Counted from the first letter of the stretch, positions 24,449-36,069 are shown. The stretch is 64,000 nt of DNA from Owenia fusiformis (GCA_903813345.2 CAIIXF020000007.1:14178714-14242713), one strand, 5' to 3'. Translations and numbers: made by a program. The notes: a model not told the origin generated them from the letters alone.

Positions 24449-24897
24449 GGGGCTATTGGAGGGGTATTTGTCAATCTTTTTAAAACTTTGGACCTAGTGA
24501 CTTTTATTTGACCATAACTGTTATCAAAACTCCAACTAGGTTGCTACGGGGCAGAATTGCTGTAAATTTGCTAGTTAGGAAACACATTTTCTTGGTTGCT
24601 ATAGCAACCATTATTCCAAATAATCCCAAACTTTTTATACAGCTATGTGTTGACCCCATGAAGGTTCCCTGCAAGTTTCAGACACATATCTTTAATATTT
24701 TTAAAGTTATTAAGAAAGAGTTAAGACCCCCTCTAAAATAACCTCGGGGGTATAAAACATAAAAAAGCTCTCCATAATGGTCGCTTTTTGGGCGTCAAAG
24801 TTCCAAATCCTTAAATCTGACATGTTTCTCTAGATAAATAATGTGGTTCAAATTTGCTCACTGACGGGCCCACCTTTGGCTACCATATGAGCCCCCA
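24449..24897. other. Spacer between duplication units
   Basis: About 450 bases that do not recur after unit B. No gene or structured repeat was recognised; an open frame at 24508-24741 has no known motif. Confidence 0.5.
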
Positions 24898-26463
24898 GTA
24901 AGCTTAGTAGAGTAGTTTGAGCAAGAACAAATAAAATGTTTAGGTATTTACTTAGGAAATGATAAAAGTGAATGCAATGAAACAAATTGGACTAATAAAA
25001 TAAAAAACGAAAAGAAGAAAACTCACTCTTTTTGGTAAAGCCCATATTATCAACACTTTAGGTATTGGCATAACTTGTATATAATTTTAGTATTCCAGAA
25101 ATACCTGATAAAATCATTGATAAGATTATGTTTAAGTTCCTGTGGAAAAAAGGATTGGATAAAAAGAAACACATTAATGATAATGTTTCAGATGGTGGAA
25201 TCAACTTTGTGCATAGACAAAGTAAATTGAAGCTCTCAAAGCGGCATGGGTAAAACGTCTAAAAAACTCTATACATCCCGGAGAATCCTTCCAACTTTTA
25301 TAATAAAGAGAATTGGTTTTACATTTTGATGAAAAAGCTTTTTGAACAGATATCAATTCTACAAATCAATCTTTAAGTGTGAAGAAATAAACAATTCAAA
25401 ATGTATTTTATAGATGAAAGACATGGACTCCGAAGACTGAAAAATAGTATGAATTGGATAATAGAATATGTGAAAATTAAAAATGTTTGAAAACATGTAA
25501 GATGTAACACACCTAGAAAGGCAACACATGAAATTTACAAAAATAATTCATACAATTGTTTTTCTGTATTAAGAAAGTGGCTTTAAAAATATAGAATTAC
25601 TTAGTCCAGCTTCTTTTATAAGATCTTGACAAATGAACGATTTGTAAAACCAATAGCAGAAAAGAATTGGAAAGAAATGTTTCATCAAGATATTAGCCAA
25701 TCATATACCAGGAAGATCTATGAATTTAAAATCAAAAACATTGATTGCCACAAATTGTCTGAATTCAATTTTAAACTTCTACACAATATTCTACCTTGTA
25801 GTAAACTATTGAGTAAATGGAACAGAAATGTTGCTAAACAATGTCACTGGTGATCCACTCGATTACGCTGGTTACCAAAACGAACCGTTTCGGTAACAAA
25901 ATGTCGGAACGTCGAAGGTACGATTTTTCTTTTTTCCTTATTTCACGCTTTGTAGGCAGAATCCCCAAGACGTTTTTTCTAACAAAGTGTTTCAGTATCA
26001 TATATATATATTTTAGAAAATGTACATGTTCGCGAAAAAATAGCTCAGAAGACAACAGAATCGTCGATTTACTTCCTCACTTAAGTTACATAAAGGGTTT
26101 GGGTTAAAAGTGCAGATCTTAACTGTTTTTCGAAAAACCGTTTATAAATGTAACTTAAGTGAGGAAGTAAATCGACGATTCTGTTGTCTTCTGAATTATT
26201 TGTTCGCAAATGTACAATTTCTTAAACATATGATACTGATACACGTTTGTGTTAAAAAATGTCGTCGGAATTCTGCCTACAACGTGTAAAATAAGGAAAC
26301 GAGAAAAATCGTAGCTTCGATGTTCCGACATTTTGTTACCAAAACGAACCGTTTTGGTAACCAGCCTAATCGAGTGGATCACCAGTGAATGTATTGAATG
26401 TAAAGTTGATCAAGATATCGAACATTTAATTTTTAACTGTAAAATTGAAAAACACATTTAGGT
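24898..26463 (+). pseudogene. Decayed LINE ORF2 fragment, copy 2, interrupted
   Basis: Duplicate of the dead LINE at 20481-21520. A readable block at 25626-25853 is cut by the foldback insertion, and the remaining finger-coding piece resumes at 26388. Many stops and frameshifts are shared with copy 1, so it was dead before duplication. Confidence 0.8.
25845..26387. mobile_element. Foldback DNA transposon, CAC-ended, 543 bases, 5-base target duplication
   Basis: The ends are CACTGGTGATCCACTCGATT and its exact reverse complement. The arms stay complementary, with mismatches and small indels, almost to the centre near 26119, leaving a loop of about 60 bases. AATGT flanks both sides (25840-25844 and 26388-26392). 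Copy A of the same locus has one AATGT and no insert, a clean empty site. No transposase is encoded. Superfamily is not settled: CAC ends with 5-base duplications occur in Transib and in some hAT-like groups. Confidence 0.93.
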
Positions 26464-27041
26464 CATATTCCTTGGGTGGTTAGTTTGATATAATGTAGTG
26501 CAGTTATGAGAAATATTGTGTTTGGATTGGTTGGAATCGATAAACCTTTTGTGGATTTGATATCCCCCTAGCTGAGTATCAATTAATGACAAAATAACGT
26601 GTTTATATTATATATATCCAACTTTTATTGACATATAGTATCATAACATGATTACATTAGTCAAATATTATAATACTTTTTATTTAAAAAAATATGTTTA
26701 CACTTCTGCAAACAATAATAAATAGATATAGATGTATTTACATATATTGGCACACCTTGGTTTAATCGTAAATGTACAAATGTAGGAGACGATAATTGTG
26801 ATGTATAATGATATGAGTTCAAATATTATGATTCTCATCGAGTACCGAGTAATTAAGTAAAATCCTTAGTAACAATACAAAATATAGGAACCTATGGGTT
26901 TAAACTCTTGTTTGTTGAAAAGTTTGTTGAAAACTAAAATGATGAGCATCAATGTCCACGTAGCCTCTCAGAACCAATAACGATGAGTATATGGCCAAGA
27001 GATGAATACACAACTGTCCATGAGATGAGTTGATCAATAGT

Positions 27042-28457
27042 CTATTTGGCACGGAAGAGGATCTCGTTGTGTCTGTTGAAGAACTTGTAGGGACTGTCAT
27101 AGCCAGCAGTGTAGTAAAGGTCAGAGCGGAAGGCATCGGGGTTGTTGATGGAGGCTGCGAGCTGAGTAGCTTGGTTGAGATAATCCTCCTCTGTTGCATA
27201 ACCTGAGAAACTCCTGGAAACAAGGAACAGATCGAGATCACTACGTTGTAAATCATTGTCATATTTATTTTGCATAACCTATTCCACTTCAGAAATAAAA
27301 ATGTTAATTTCTATTTTGTTGAGATGAGTCTTTGTAAGGTTATATCGTTTAGTTTTATCTCGATCAATGGTGCAAGACATGTGAGTTCAAATATCAAAAT
27401 GTATTAAAGTACCTACCTGACATACATAGTGACTTTAGGAAGGACACTAAGGTACACGTCAGCATCAGATGGGGCGGGGCCTCCACTCTTCTGCATGTTG
27501 AAAGGCTGGTAGAACGATGTGGTGAAGTTACTCTCACAGGCAGGGCCCTGCCCGGGGATGATGGTTCTCAATACAGGGGCGGTCATGGGAATCTTGGCGT
27601 CTAAAATTAAATGTTTCATCCATTCATTTATATGTCAAACATCAAACATTGATCATTGAATCGAATTATATTCCCGGTTGATACAAATTACTATGATAAG
27701 CATATAGAAATATATCAAATAAAAAGTTGGAAAACATTTGAAAGATAGTGACCTGATCACTTTATACAAGGCTTCATCGAAACTGAAACATGTACGAATT
27801 CGTACCAATTCAATTCTAAGAATCAAGGCATTCCATGTAAAACTACGTTTAGACTTTTTAAAAGGATGAGACGAGGATGCTGCGAGCAAAAAGTAAAACG
27901 GTGACAATTTTTCGAAGATCCCCAACCTTCGTTGCCTCTTTGCTTATACAGAAACCAGTGTAAGATTAGACTTACTGGCTGCGTTGTTTCCTGCGATGTA
28001 GTTGAAAACACGACGGAAGCCAATACTGGCAGATTTACTGAAATCCATGTCGTAAACATCAGTACTCGCCCATCGAGATTCCTCGTATTCACGGACCTCA
28101 TAATCCTGAAAGTATAGAGATATTTTTAATGAGATACAGTTTAAGACGTTCAATATGCCACAAAAAATTAATGTGATCGTAATATTATACTGTAGATTTC
28201 CCGAAACACTCAGTTGAAGAATGCTATCAAATTAATTTTTGAAAATACGAATTCTATCAAATTAATTTTTGAAAATACGAATCTGCATTTTAACAAGAAT
28301 GAACAAATTAAATCAATTAGATAATTATGGAACTAAAGTGACTTACATCTGTTGTTCTGAGGACTTTGAAACGTGGGCAATCGAGTCTGTTGCAGAAGCT
28401 TGGCACGTCAGCCATAGCGACGGCGGCCAGTAGAACGATCAGAGCGAGTTTGTACAT
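27042..28457 (-). CDS. Secreted SOUL heme-binding protein, copy B
   Basis: Recent duplicate of the gene at 22099-23510 with identical exon sizes (111, 130, 184, 172): 28347-28457, 27976-28105, 27417-27600, 27042-27213. It encodes 198 residues. Protein differences from copy A that I can see are a signal-peptide Ala to Val and a Gly to Ala in the DFSKS-x-SIGF segment; exons 3 and 4 differ only silently or not at all. Signal peptide, AKIPMTAPV block, three Cys and the C-terminal GYDSPYKFF block are preserved, so nothing suggests loss of function. Confidence 0.93.
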
Positions 28458-28862
28458 GATGACGGGGTTTTGATAAATCCTCGATGGAAAATAGTCTGCT
28501 GTGTATGCTGTAAAACATTCAAACACAATCTTATGAGAACATGCATCATATCTTTCACTTGATTTTTGTATTATTAAATTCATATTTAGCCCGCAATGGG
28601 ATATTCCATAAAAAATATCTTAGAATCAAAATGGAAATATGAGGCACTGTTGTTTCTCACACTCTTTACAAATTCAAATCTTTCTCGTATCAATAACACC
28701 AAAAATGACTTACTGTTTATAATATATAAATTCTTTCAACTATTTTGAAATGAAGAACAGAAATGAAACAATTTCCCTTAATCAGTTGATGCATTGAATA
28801 AGTTTCAACTCGACTCACCTTCAGGGCTTCCGTTGAGAGTGATTTCCAACAAAATTATTTTT

Positions 28863-28870
28863 CTTTTATA
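28863..28870 (-). promoter_or_regulatory. TATA box of SOUL copy B
   Basis: TATAAAAG on the minus strand, with a leader-exon donor at 28819 and acceptor next to 28507, as in copy A. The three ACGTG cores lie upstream at 28970, 28981 and 28989. The large foldback element inserted about 250 bases upstream of this box. Confidence 0.75.
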
Positions 28871-29119
28871 GGCATATCCATTATGAAATAGAATCTTATG
28901 AAACCTTTCTTTAAGAAAGTTGTATAAGATAATACATTCACATGTTCATCCCTGATGTGAAAGCAATGTACGTGTAAATAACGTGACCACGTGTTGTTTA
29001 TCAACTATGCTCAAAGAATTCTATGTTGATCTAGGGTCATACTTACACGAAATAAATCGTTCCTAAATTATGTAATCCGGCGCCAATATATTTTTCTTTT
29101 CTTTCAACTTTTACACTCT

Positions 29120-30856
29120 CACGGGGTGCCATCGAATAATTTTGGCAACGTACCGGAGAACGACATTTTACTAAGAAATGGCAATAATTTAGCACAATAT
29201 ATTTTTAACTAGAGTTCTATTTTGATTTTGACAAAAGTAAGTATTCCATGCAATAACTATTTCATTCATGAGTTTGTAGGAATTCTGTTGGAACCCAGTT
29301 CTGATCAAGTACGAAGTTATTGAAATCGGCGCAGACGGACTTTACTCCGAAAGATGGTTTTTCGATTATAACTTTTCACAACATTTAAGTATAGACTTTT
29401 GAAAAAAGTACAGAATAGTCCTTATACTTTTGAATAATTCTGTTATTTCTGATTCACACAACTCTGATTTGTTTAATTAAAAAAAAAGTTTTAAAAATAT
29501 TACTTAGGAACGTAACCGGAGCTGGGAACGTAACCGGAGCAGATCAGTTGAATTATTTAATCAAAAAATTAAAATATATGATTTGTAACATGGTCATTTT
29601 CACATTGTTTATATTTCTACTTTTCATATTGACCAATCCCCATCCATGTCATTTTAACAGGTCCCTTCATTACTTTACACCAGTGTTTCAAATATTTAAT
29701 TCCAATGTTTTCAATTCTTTTGTATACTTTCTACTTTATCTTCCTTTATTTAAAGCAATTTTTAGCTTTTCATGGTGTGATTGTTTCGTACTGTGTTTTT
29801 GTATTCCATATTATAGCATTCACTCACATGTAGCTGAGTTTGGGTGTTGGCCCAGCCTCAGTGGTTGCTTAGAGTTAGATGATAATGTAGATTGTACAGA
29901 GAACGTTTGAAGTTTATTTGAAATAGACTATTTTATATATTTTAACTTTAGTTATCTGTTACTTTTATTTGCCACCCACGGGCCTTACACTCGCCCCGTT
30001 ACAGATTTAAAGCACATATACTAATTTAAAAACATACGGGATTGTTCGAATGCGTATTTATTACATTTTATTTAAAGAAAAAAAAGTATCCATTGTGAAA
30101 AATTAAATTTGGTATTTACCATGCATAAGTGCACTTACCTTAGAAAGGCTATCAAACATAGAACAATCATTGTATGGAGAATGAAGTGATTAAATGTAGT
30201 AAGCAAATAATTCCATTTGATTTCACCCATTGTATTTGTTCAGCGAACTATTAGAACCCACTCTGTTATACTAATTTCTAATTAATTTCTAATTTATACT
30301 AATTGCCATGCATTGATTTTCCTGTAAGTGAAGGGTAATAAATGCTCATTTTAATATTCATATGTGTTTGTAAATAATATATATGCTTTAAATCATATAT
30401 TGTATTTTTTTAAATTATATAATTCAACTGATCTGCTCCGGTTACGTTCCCAGCTCCGGTTACGTTCCTAAGTAATATTTTTAAAACTTTTTTTTTAATT
30501 AAACAAATCAGAGTCGTGTGAATCAGAAATAACAGAATTATTCAATAGTATAAGGACTATTCTGTACTTTTTTCAAAAGTCTATACTTAAATGTTGTAAA
30601 AAGTTATAATCGAAAAACCATCTTTCGGAGTAAAGTCCGACTGCGCCGATTTCAATAACTTCGTATTTGATCAGAACTGGGTTCCAACAGAATTCCTTCA
30701 AACTCATGAATGAAATAGCCATTGCACGGAATACTTACTTTTGTCAAAATCAAAGTAGAACTCGAGTTAAAAAATATATTGTGCTAAATTATTGCCATTT
30801 CTTAGTAAAATGTCGTTCTCCGGTACGTTGCCAAAATTATTCGATGGCACCCCGTG
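29120..30856. mobile_element. Foldback DNA transposon, CAC-ended, 1737 bases
   Basis: The ends are CACGGGGTGCCATCGAATAA and its exact reverse complement; near-perfect inverted repeats run about 440 bases (29120-29558 and 30412-30856). ACTCT flanks both sides (29115-29119 and 30857-30861). Each arm carries two copies of GGAACGTAACCGGAGC, at 29507 and 29525 on the left and inverted at 30435 and 30453 on the right. The central 850 bases are AT-rich. An open frame at 29548-29910 is hydrophobic and matches no transposase I know, so the element looks non-autonomous. Confidence 0.92.
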
Positions 30857-31150
30857 ACTCTAACATAAAAAAGAAAGCAACAGGGTAGAAATTTAGGTAT
30901 CATGGTTGAAGGTAACCCGTTTTTTTTGAATAACCACTATTTTATAGAGCAAGGCACGAGAATTATAAATGTATTAAATACAAATGGCAACTTCTTTTGC
31001 ATTTGTAAAGCATCAAAGTGTCTTCTTAATACATCTCGGGAGGGTTTCATGGGAATAATGAGTTCCACCGGATTCCCTTTCCAGTAGGACATACTATACA
31101 TCTGACATTATATGGGAAAGTCCCTATATATGCTTGGGTCCATTAAGGTT

Positions 31151-31913
31151 TAAATTGCAAACCTTCAATTTTTGCTTCAGGTGTAACTTTTTCATTCTGT
31201 TCAGTTCATTATCAAAATTCGGTAGGTGTTCTAACACCTCAATGAGGGGACAACATATTTATTTGACACCCTGTACTTTAAAAATGCAAAATTACCATTA
31301 TTTGATCACACCTTGTCATAAAATCTGCTTTGTGCGTCAAATTATCTGAAAACACAAATACTTGTATTACACAACTTCATATAATTCTCCTCTTTGTCTA
31401 CAAATATCCGGTAAAAATAGTTTCACCGTTGTTCGCAAGTTATTCATCTTTGGGAGGATCGTTTTTTCCAAACTCGATTCCGCTAGATTTGTCCTATAGC
31501 TTCGTTTAGGATCTTTAGGGTTCAACACAACAAAACCATTTATAGGTGCTTTTTAATCTGAGAAAGTCAAAGGGTTAAGGGAACAATTTGGATGCTGGTC
31601 TTTTGATTGATGAATTAGTCTTTGCTGGATTGTGTGGAGTTCATTGTCCTCGTCTTAATTGTCATAATATGTCCGAATGCTACAATCCATTTTACACTAA
31701 ACAGTCAAACAGATTGAACAATCTATTTGAGCTTATTTTGATGAAATGTACTATAGAGCATCAGCCTCAACTTATCTTACTTAACATTTACTTTAACAAT
31801 GATAAGAAGTACTTTTATTTTCACGACAGTGATGAACATGTGAATTTCTTAAACAATGGGTATTATAGAACTTTCTTAACTATAAGATCGATCTTTGTTT
31901 TATAATGAAGGAG
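31151..31913. other. Intergenic DNA before third SOUL gene
   Basis: No supported gene. A 105-codon open frame at 31588-31905 ends just before the TATA box of the next gene and has no recognised motif; I treat it as chance. Confidence 0.5.
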
Positions 31914-31920
31914 TATAAAG
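31914..31920 (+). promoter_or_regulatory. TATA box of SOUL copy C
   Basis: TATAAAG, followed by a short leader exon ending at 31969 (AAAAG, then GTAAGT). The matching acceptor (ATTACAG) puts the next exon at 32468, giving a split 5' UTR as in copies A and B. Confidence 0.7.
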
Positions 31921-32491
31921 AGTGAGATCGCTTGGTCGAAAATCACAAGCAACTGGAGAGTTCTAAAAGGTAAGTTTGAACTTATTAACCATTGACTGAT
32001 TAAAGGGAAATTTTGGTTTTATTCGATGTTAACTATTACAATTATTACAATATACATTTTCAGAACTATTTTTTTTGTTCTATATTCTGTATGTGTATTC
32101 TATTATACCTCTTTACTTTTTTTATTCAGCAGTAATATGACATATATTTTATACAATAACTAATCCGCTGGATATCCTTCTGGATATACATGAATAAAGC
32201 ATTTAACTACAATATTTTGTTATAAAAGAATGGCTTGTTCACTATACTACTTCTTGCTGAGATTAATTGGAAAAAAACTTTAAATAAAGGAAAAAATATG
32301 TAAAAAAGAGAAATGCATGTATACATTCAGCATTTTCTACATTAAGTTTTATACTATCTTAATTTTATTCTTATATAACCCATTTTTGTTTGTATGACAT
32401 GTATCTTAAAGATAATTATTGAACAACGAAAAAAGTTGCATAAAATATTTTTCATTTGATATTACAGCATTCCATCAAATCCACAGTCATC

Positions 32492-33979
32492 ATGTACAAA
32501 CTCGCACTGATCACTCTACTGGCCGCTGCCGCTATGGCTGACGTGCCCAAGTTCTGCAACAAACTTGATTGCCCACGTTTCAAAGTGCTCAAAACAACAG
32601 ATGTAAGTTTTCTTTAGCTTTTCATCAAAAATGCAGGACATTTCTACAAAGTCAAATAAATTGTTTGGTAATTTGTAATTTTGCAATTGGTAAAACGATG
32701 AATACCATGTAGTTGGATAGAGTTAATCATTATAATGAAATACAGCAAATAATGATAAGAACTATGCTCAGTTGCGGTGTGTTGAATTCTTACAATCAAA
32801 CCAGATACTCTAGTAATGTCATCATTTATTTTTCAGGAATACGAGGTCCGTGAGTATGAGGAATCTCGATGGGCAAGCACTGATGTATACGACATGGATT
32901 ACGACAAAGCTGGTAGCCTTGGCTTCCGTCGTCTTTTCAACTACATCTCAGGAAACAACGCAGCCAGTAAGTCTAATCATTTCTTTGTTAAGAGGTAACC
33001 AAGATTAGCCTCGAAAAATTGCCACAGTTTCCTCGTGTCATTCTCTTAAAAGTCTGAAAGCTTTAATTTTTGAATGACATGTCTTGATTCTTAGAGGATT
33101 GATTGGCACGAACTCCTCCATGTTTCAATTTCAATGATGCCTTTTAAGTGACCAGAGATCTCAACTATCTTACTCATATTTTCCAACTTTTATCTACTTA
33201 TTGCTTATCATATACGAAGACCTACCAACCAGGAATATTGTTCGATTCAATCAATAAAACAAAAATAAATGGATGAAACATTTAATTTTAGACGCAAAGA
33301 TTCCCATGACAGCTCCTGTATTGGGAACAATCATCCCCGGACAGGGACCTGCCTGTGAGAGCAACTTCACCACCTCATTCTACCAACCTTTTAATATGCA
33401 GAAGAGCGGGGGCCCCGCCCCAACTGATAAGGATGTGTATCTCCAAGTGCTACCTAAAGTAACAATGTTCGTCAGGTGGGTACTTAAATACGTTTGCATT
33501 GAACCCACATGCCTTGCCTTGTACAATTGATCGAGATAATGGGATAATACGTTTTTGGATTAATTACAATCATGAGCTTGAACACAATTAAGAATTTCAC
33601 AATTTCATATAATGTTTACAGCACTAAGGGCGACATTAAAAGAATTGAAACAGAAACCGTGTACAAATTGTGAACACAAAATTGCTGAATTTCACTCATT
33701 AATATATACATCACATCACATTTGTACAATTGTTGAAATAAAATAAACATATTAAACATCAATGTCTTACAAATGGTAAACGTCTATAATTTGCTTTCTC
33801 ATTGCAGGTCTTTCTCAGGATATGCAACTGAAATGGATTTTCTCAATCAAGCAAGTATGCTCGCAGCTGCAATCAACAACCCTAATGCCTTCCGCTCTGA
33901 TATGTACTACACAGCTGGCTATGACAGTCCTTTCAGGTTCTTGGACAGACACAACGAGATCCTCTTCCTTGCAAAATAG
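32492..33979 (+). CDS. Secreted SOUL heme-binding protein, copy C
   Basis: Third SOUL paralogue, 198 residues, opposite orientation. Exons 32492-32602, 32837-32966, 33292-33475, 33808-33979 have the same lengths and phases as copies A and B. The signal peptide MYKLALITLLAAAAMA, the AKIPMTAPV block, PACESN and GYDSPFRFLDRHNEI are all present. Divergence from A and B is clear (for example KFCNKLDC for SFCNRLDC and MDYDKAGSLGF for MDFSKSGSIGF), and introns are only locally similar. It is therefore the older paralogue. Polyadenylation is likely just after AATAAA at 34296-34301. Confidence 0.93.
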
Positions 33980-34295
33980 ACTTTTTATATCTCATCTATT
34001 GGTCACTTGAATATTATATCTTGGCCAAACATTATGCTCATCGCTATTGATTCTGATTGGCTACAAGGCATGTACATTGACGCTCACCATAGAAACAATA
34101 ACACAATTTCCAAGGACATTCAAATGTGGTATGAAATTACAGATAACTGAGCAGTCCATGATATTTAAACTCTTGAATTCTTATCAGTATCATTTTGAAA
34201 TATTTTCATTATGCCAAATTGTATCTCAATGCTTATTGTTGTAAATATATTGACTATTTATTATTGTTTGCATAAATATGCAACACATTTTTTGA

Positions 34296-34301
34296 AATAA
34301 A
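34296..34301 (+). terminator. Polyadenylation signal, SOUL copy C
   Basis: AATAAA 317 bases past the stop codon, followed by an A-rich stretch. The 3' UTRs of copies A and B show a comparable AATAAA on the minus strand, at 21739-21744 in A. Confidence 0.65.
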
Positions 34302-34460
34302 AGATACAAATAAAAAAAAACGTTTGTCATTTGGATCAAAATTGTGTAGAGTGTGACACTATTGAGTTTTTTAATAATCTTGAGGTAAGAAGTTTTGAAT
34401 GATTGACTCATTTTCTTCTGATTGGTCATATCAAAGATATTAAATTAACCATGGGTTCTT

Positions 34461-34560
34461 TGGCTTGCCCAAGTCGGTCTCTTTTACTTATCTTGATTTC
34501 TATAATGACAATTCAGGATAAGTATCAGGATAAGTAAAAATACCGACTTGGGCAAGGCTA
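34461..34560. mobile_element. 100-base MITE with perfect 9-base target duplication
   Basis: ATGGGTTCT lies at 34452-34460 and again at 34561-34569. Between them the ends are complementary: GCTTGCCCAAGTCGGT on the left and ACCGACTTGGGCAAGGC on the right, continuing into TTTTACTTATC. A 9-base duplication suggests a MULE- or Merlin-like mobiliser. A related right end occurs at 58083-58122. Confidence 0.85.
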
Positions 34561-34820
34561 ATGGGTTCTCTATCTTATGCCCGGATTCACCAAAACCCTC
34601 AGCAATTTAGCTTGTTTTCATTTTTTCACTATTTGGTGGATTGGGTAAATTCTGCTTCCCACATTTACAGCTACTATACAGTTTGTCAAGTTTACAGTCC
34701 ATCAACTACTTATTAACTTATAATTTGGTTATTTATGTAAAAGCTGATTTTGATATGGGGAGGGGAGGGGAGAAAAGTTAATATATTACATCTATATTTT
34801 ATTATGTCATCTCAAGAAAT

Positions 34821-34911
34821 GGTGACATATTGTTATAGTCTCCAACTTTTATGTGTTCCAAGTTCTGCAGTTGGCGTCTGTAACAAATGGCAATTGGTGA
34901 CATTTTGCATC
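34821..34911. repeat. Dispersed repeat related to 770-862
   Basis: The reverse complement of this stretch shares TGCCATTTGTTACAGA and CAATATGTCACCA with 770-862, in the same order and spacing. Length and superfamily are unknown. Confidence 0.5.
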
Positions 34912-35229
34912 TAAATGCCTTGTACTTGTACCTGCATTTGTAATTGTTTTGGTGCATAAGGTGGATTTTAGATTTTTAACTCCATTTAATTCTACCAGCC
35001 TAAGACATAAATTCAAACATAATTTATAGCTTTAATCTTTCTCTGTGATCTTTTAAAATCATGATACTCAGTACCATATACTTTTAACATGAAACACCCT
35101 GATCTATAATGACATTTACTTATACACCCCTGCTGCTAAATTAATAGCTGTTATATCCAGCACTGAATGAAAGTAGGTCAAAATGACTAAAAGAACTGAC
35201 CCTAAAGCTATATTCACAAATACAATAGA

Positions 35230-36069
35230 GGTACTTTTATAGCACAACTTTATTTCAGCAATATTTTTACACAAGTTTATACAATCTGGACGGATTTTTG
35301 TGCAATATTGTGGTACATTATACTACCATATGAAATATAATACTTCCATATGGAAATGTTCACTTATTTACAAGTTCAATGTTAGAAATATCACTCATTT
35401 TATGTACAAAATTATCACAGTCTGCATCAATAAATCTATTATAACATTTTAATAGACATAAAAATACTCAGCAGATATTCTAATAATACTTCAAAAACAG
35501 AGTACTGTTAATCATGTTTTATCTCTAAACGATAAAATTGTTGGACGGAAAAATATGGATGGAATGAAAATATATTAAAAAGATGCAAAATAACATTATT
35601 TTTGAGTGCAACAACTTTAAAATATACAATAAATGTATAGATAGTAGATAAGTTATAATATATATCAAAGAAAGATACATAAAAATAGTTTTTCCTATAC
35701 TGTATATATTACACTATGTACACAGTTTGTTTGATTGTCCTATATTTACATGCAAACTTCACTACAATAGGTGAACTTACAAATGACAAAATAGAATCAC
35801 AATGCATACAATCAAAGCAGACCACAATCGAGAATTCTCTCTATTAGGATTCCTGGATACTTAAATCATGCGTGAACCCATTTGGAGCAAGAATTATAAG
35901 TGAAGCTACATTACATCTCCCTTCTTATGAATCACCCTCGTACATTATTAGTACGATATGAAAGTCCCTCATACAATAATCCAAATATTTATACATTTTA
36001 GTGTTAAACCGGTGACTGTAGATCATTTGTAGATTGTTTGATGCAATGTGTGATTGTACGTTGTGTTGT
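35230..36069 (-). other. Probable 3' UTR of the dynein gene
   Basis: About 840 AT-rich bases follow the stop codon. The first well-placed polyadenylation signal is AATAAA on the minus strand at 35249-35254. No coding content is seen. Confidence 0.5.

Larger units (their letters stand above)
24898..31150. repeat. Segmental duplication, unit B, with two later insertions
   Basis: Same-direction copy of 20481-24448. The size difference is explained by foldback elements at 25845-26387 and 29120-30856 plus their 5-base target repeats. The unit begins inside the dead LINE, so the duplication breakpoint lay in that element. Confidence 0.92.

Noticed and set aside
25845-25883. Resemblance of the foldback end to a RAG recombination signal (CAC heptamer and an ACCAAAACG nonamer-like run about 22 bases in)
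   Set aside because: The nonamer match is only an A-rich run, the spacing is off by one, both ends are identical rather than 12/23 asymmetric, and the second element lacks it.
29548-29910. 120-codon hydrophobic open frame inside the large foldback
   Set aside because: T-rich DNA gives spurious membrane-like peptides; no transposase motif, and it starts inside the inverted repeat.
31588-31905. 105-codon open frame just upstream of SOUL copy C
   Set aside because: Lies in the promoter region, lacks a convincing start and has no known motif.
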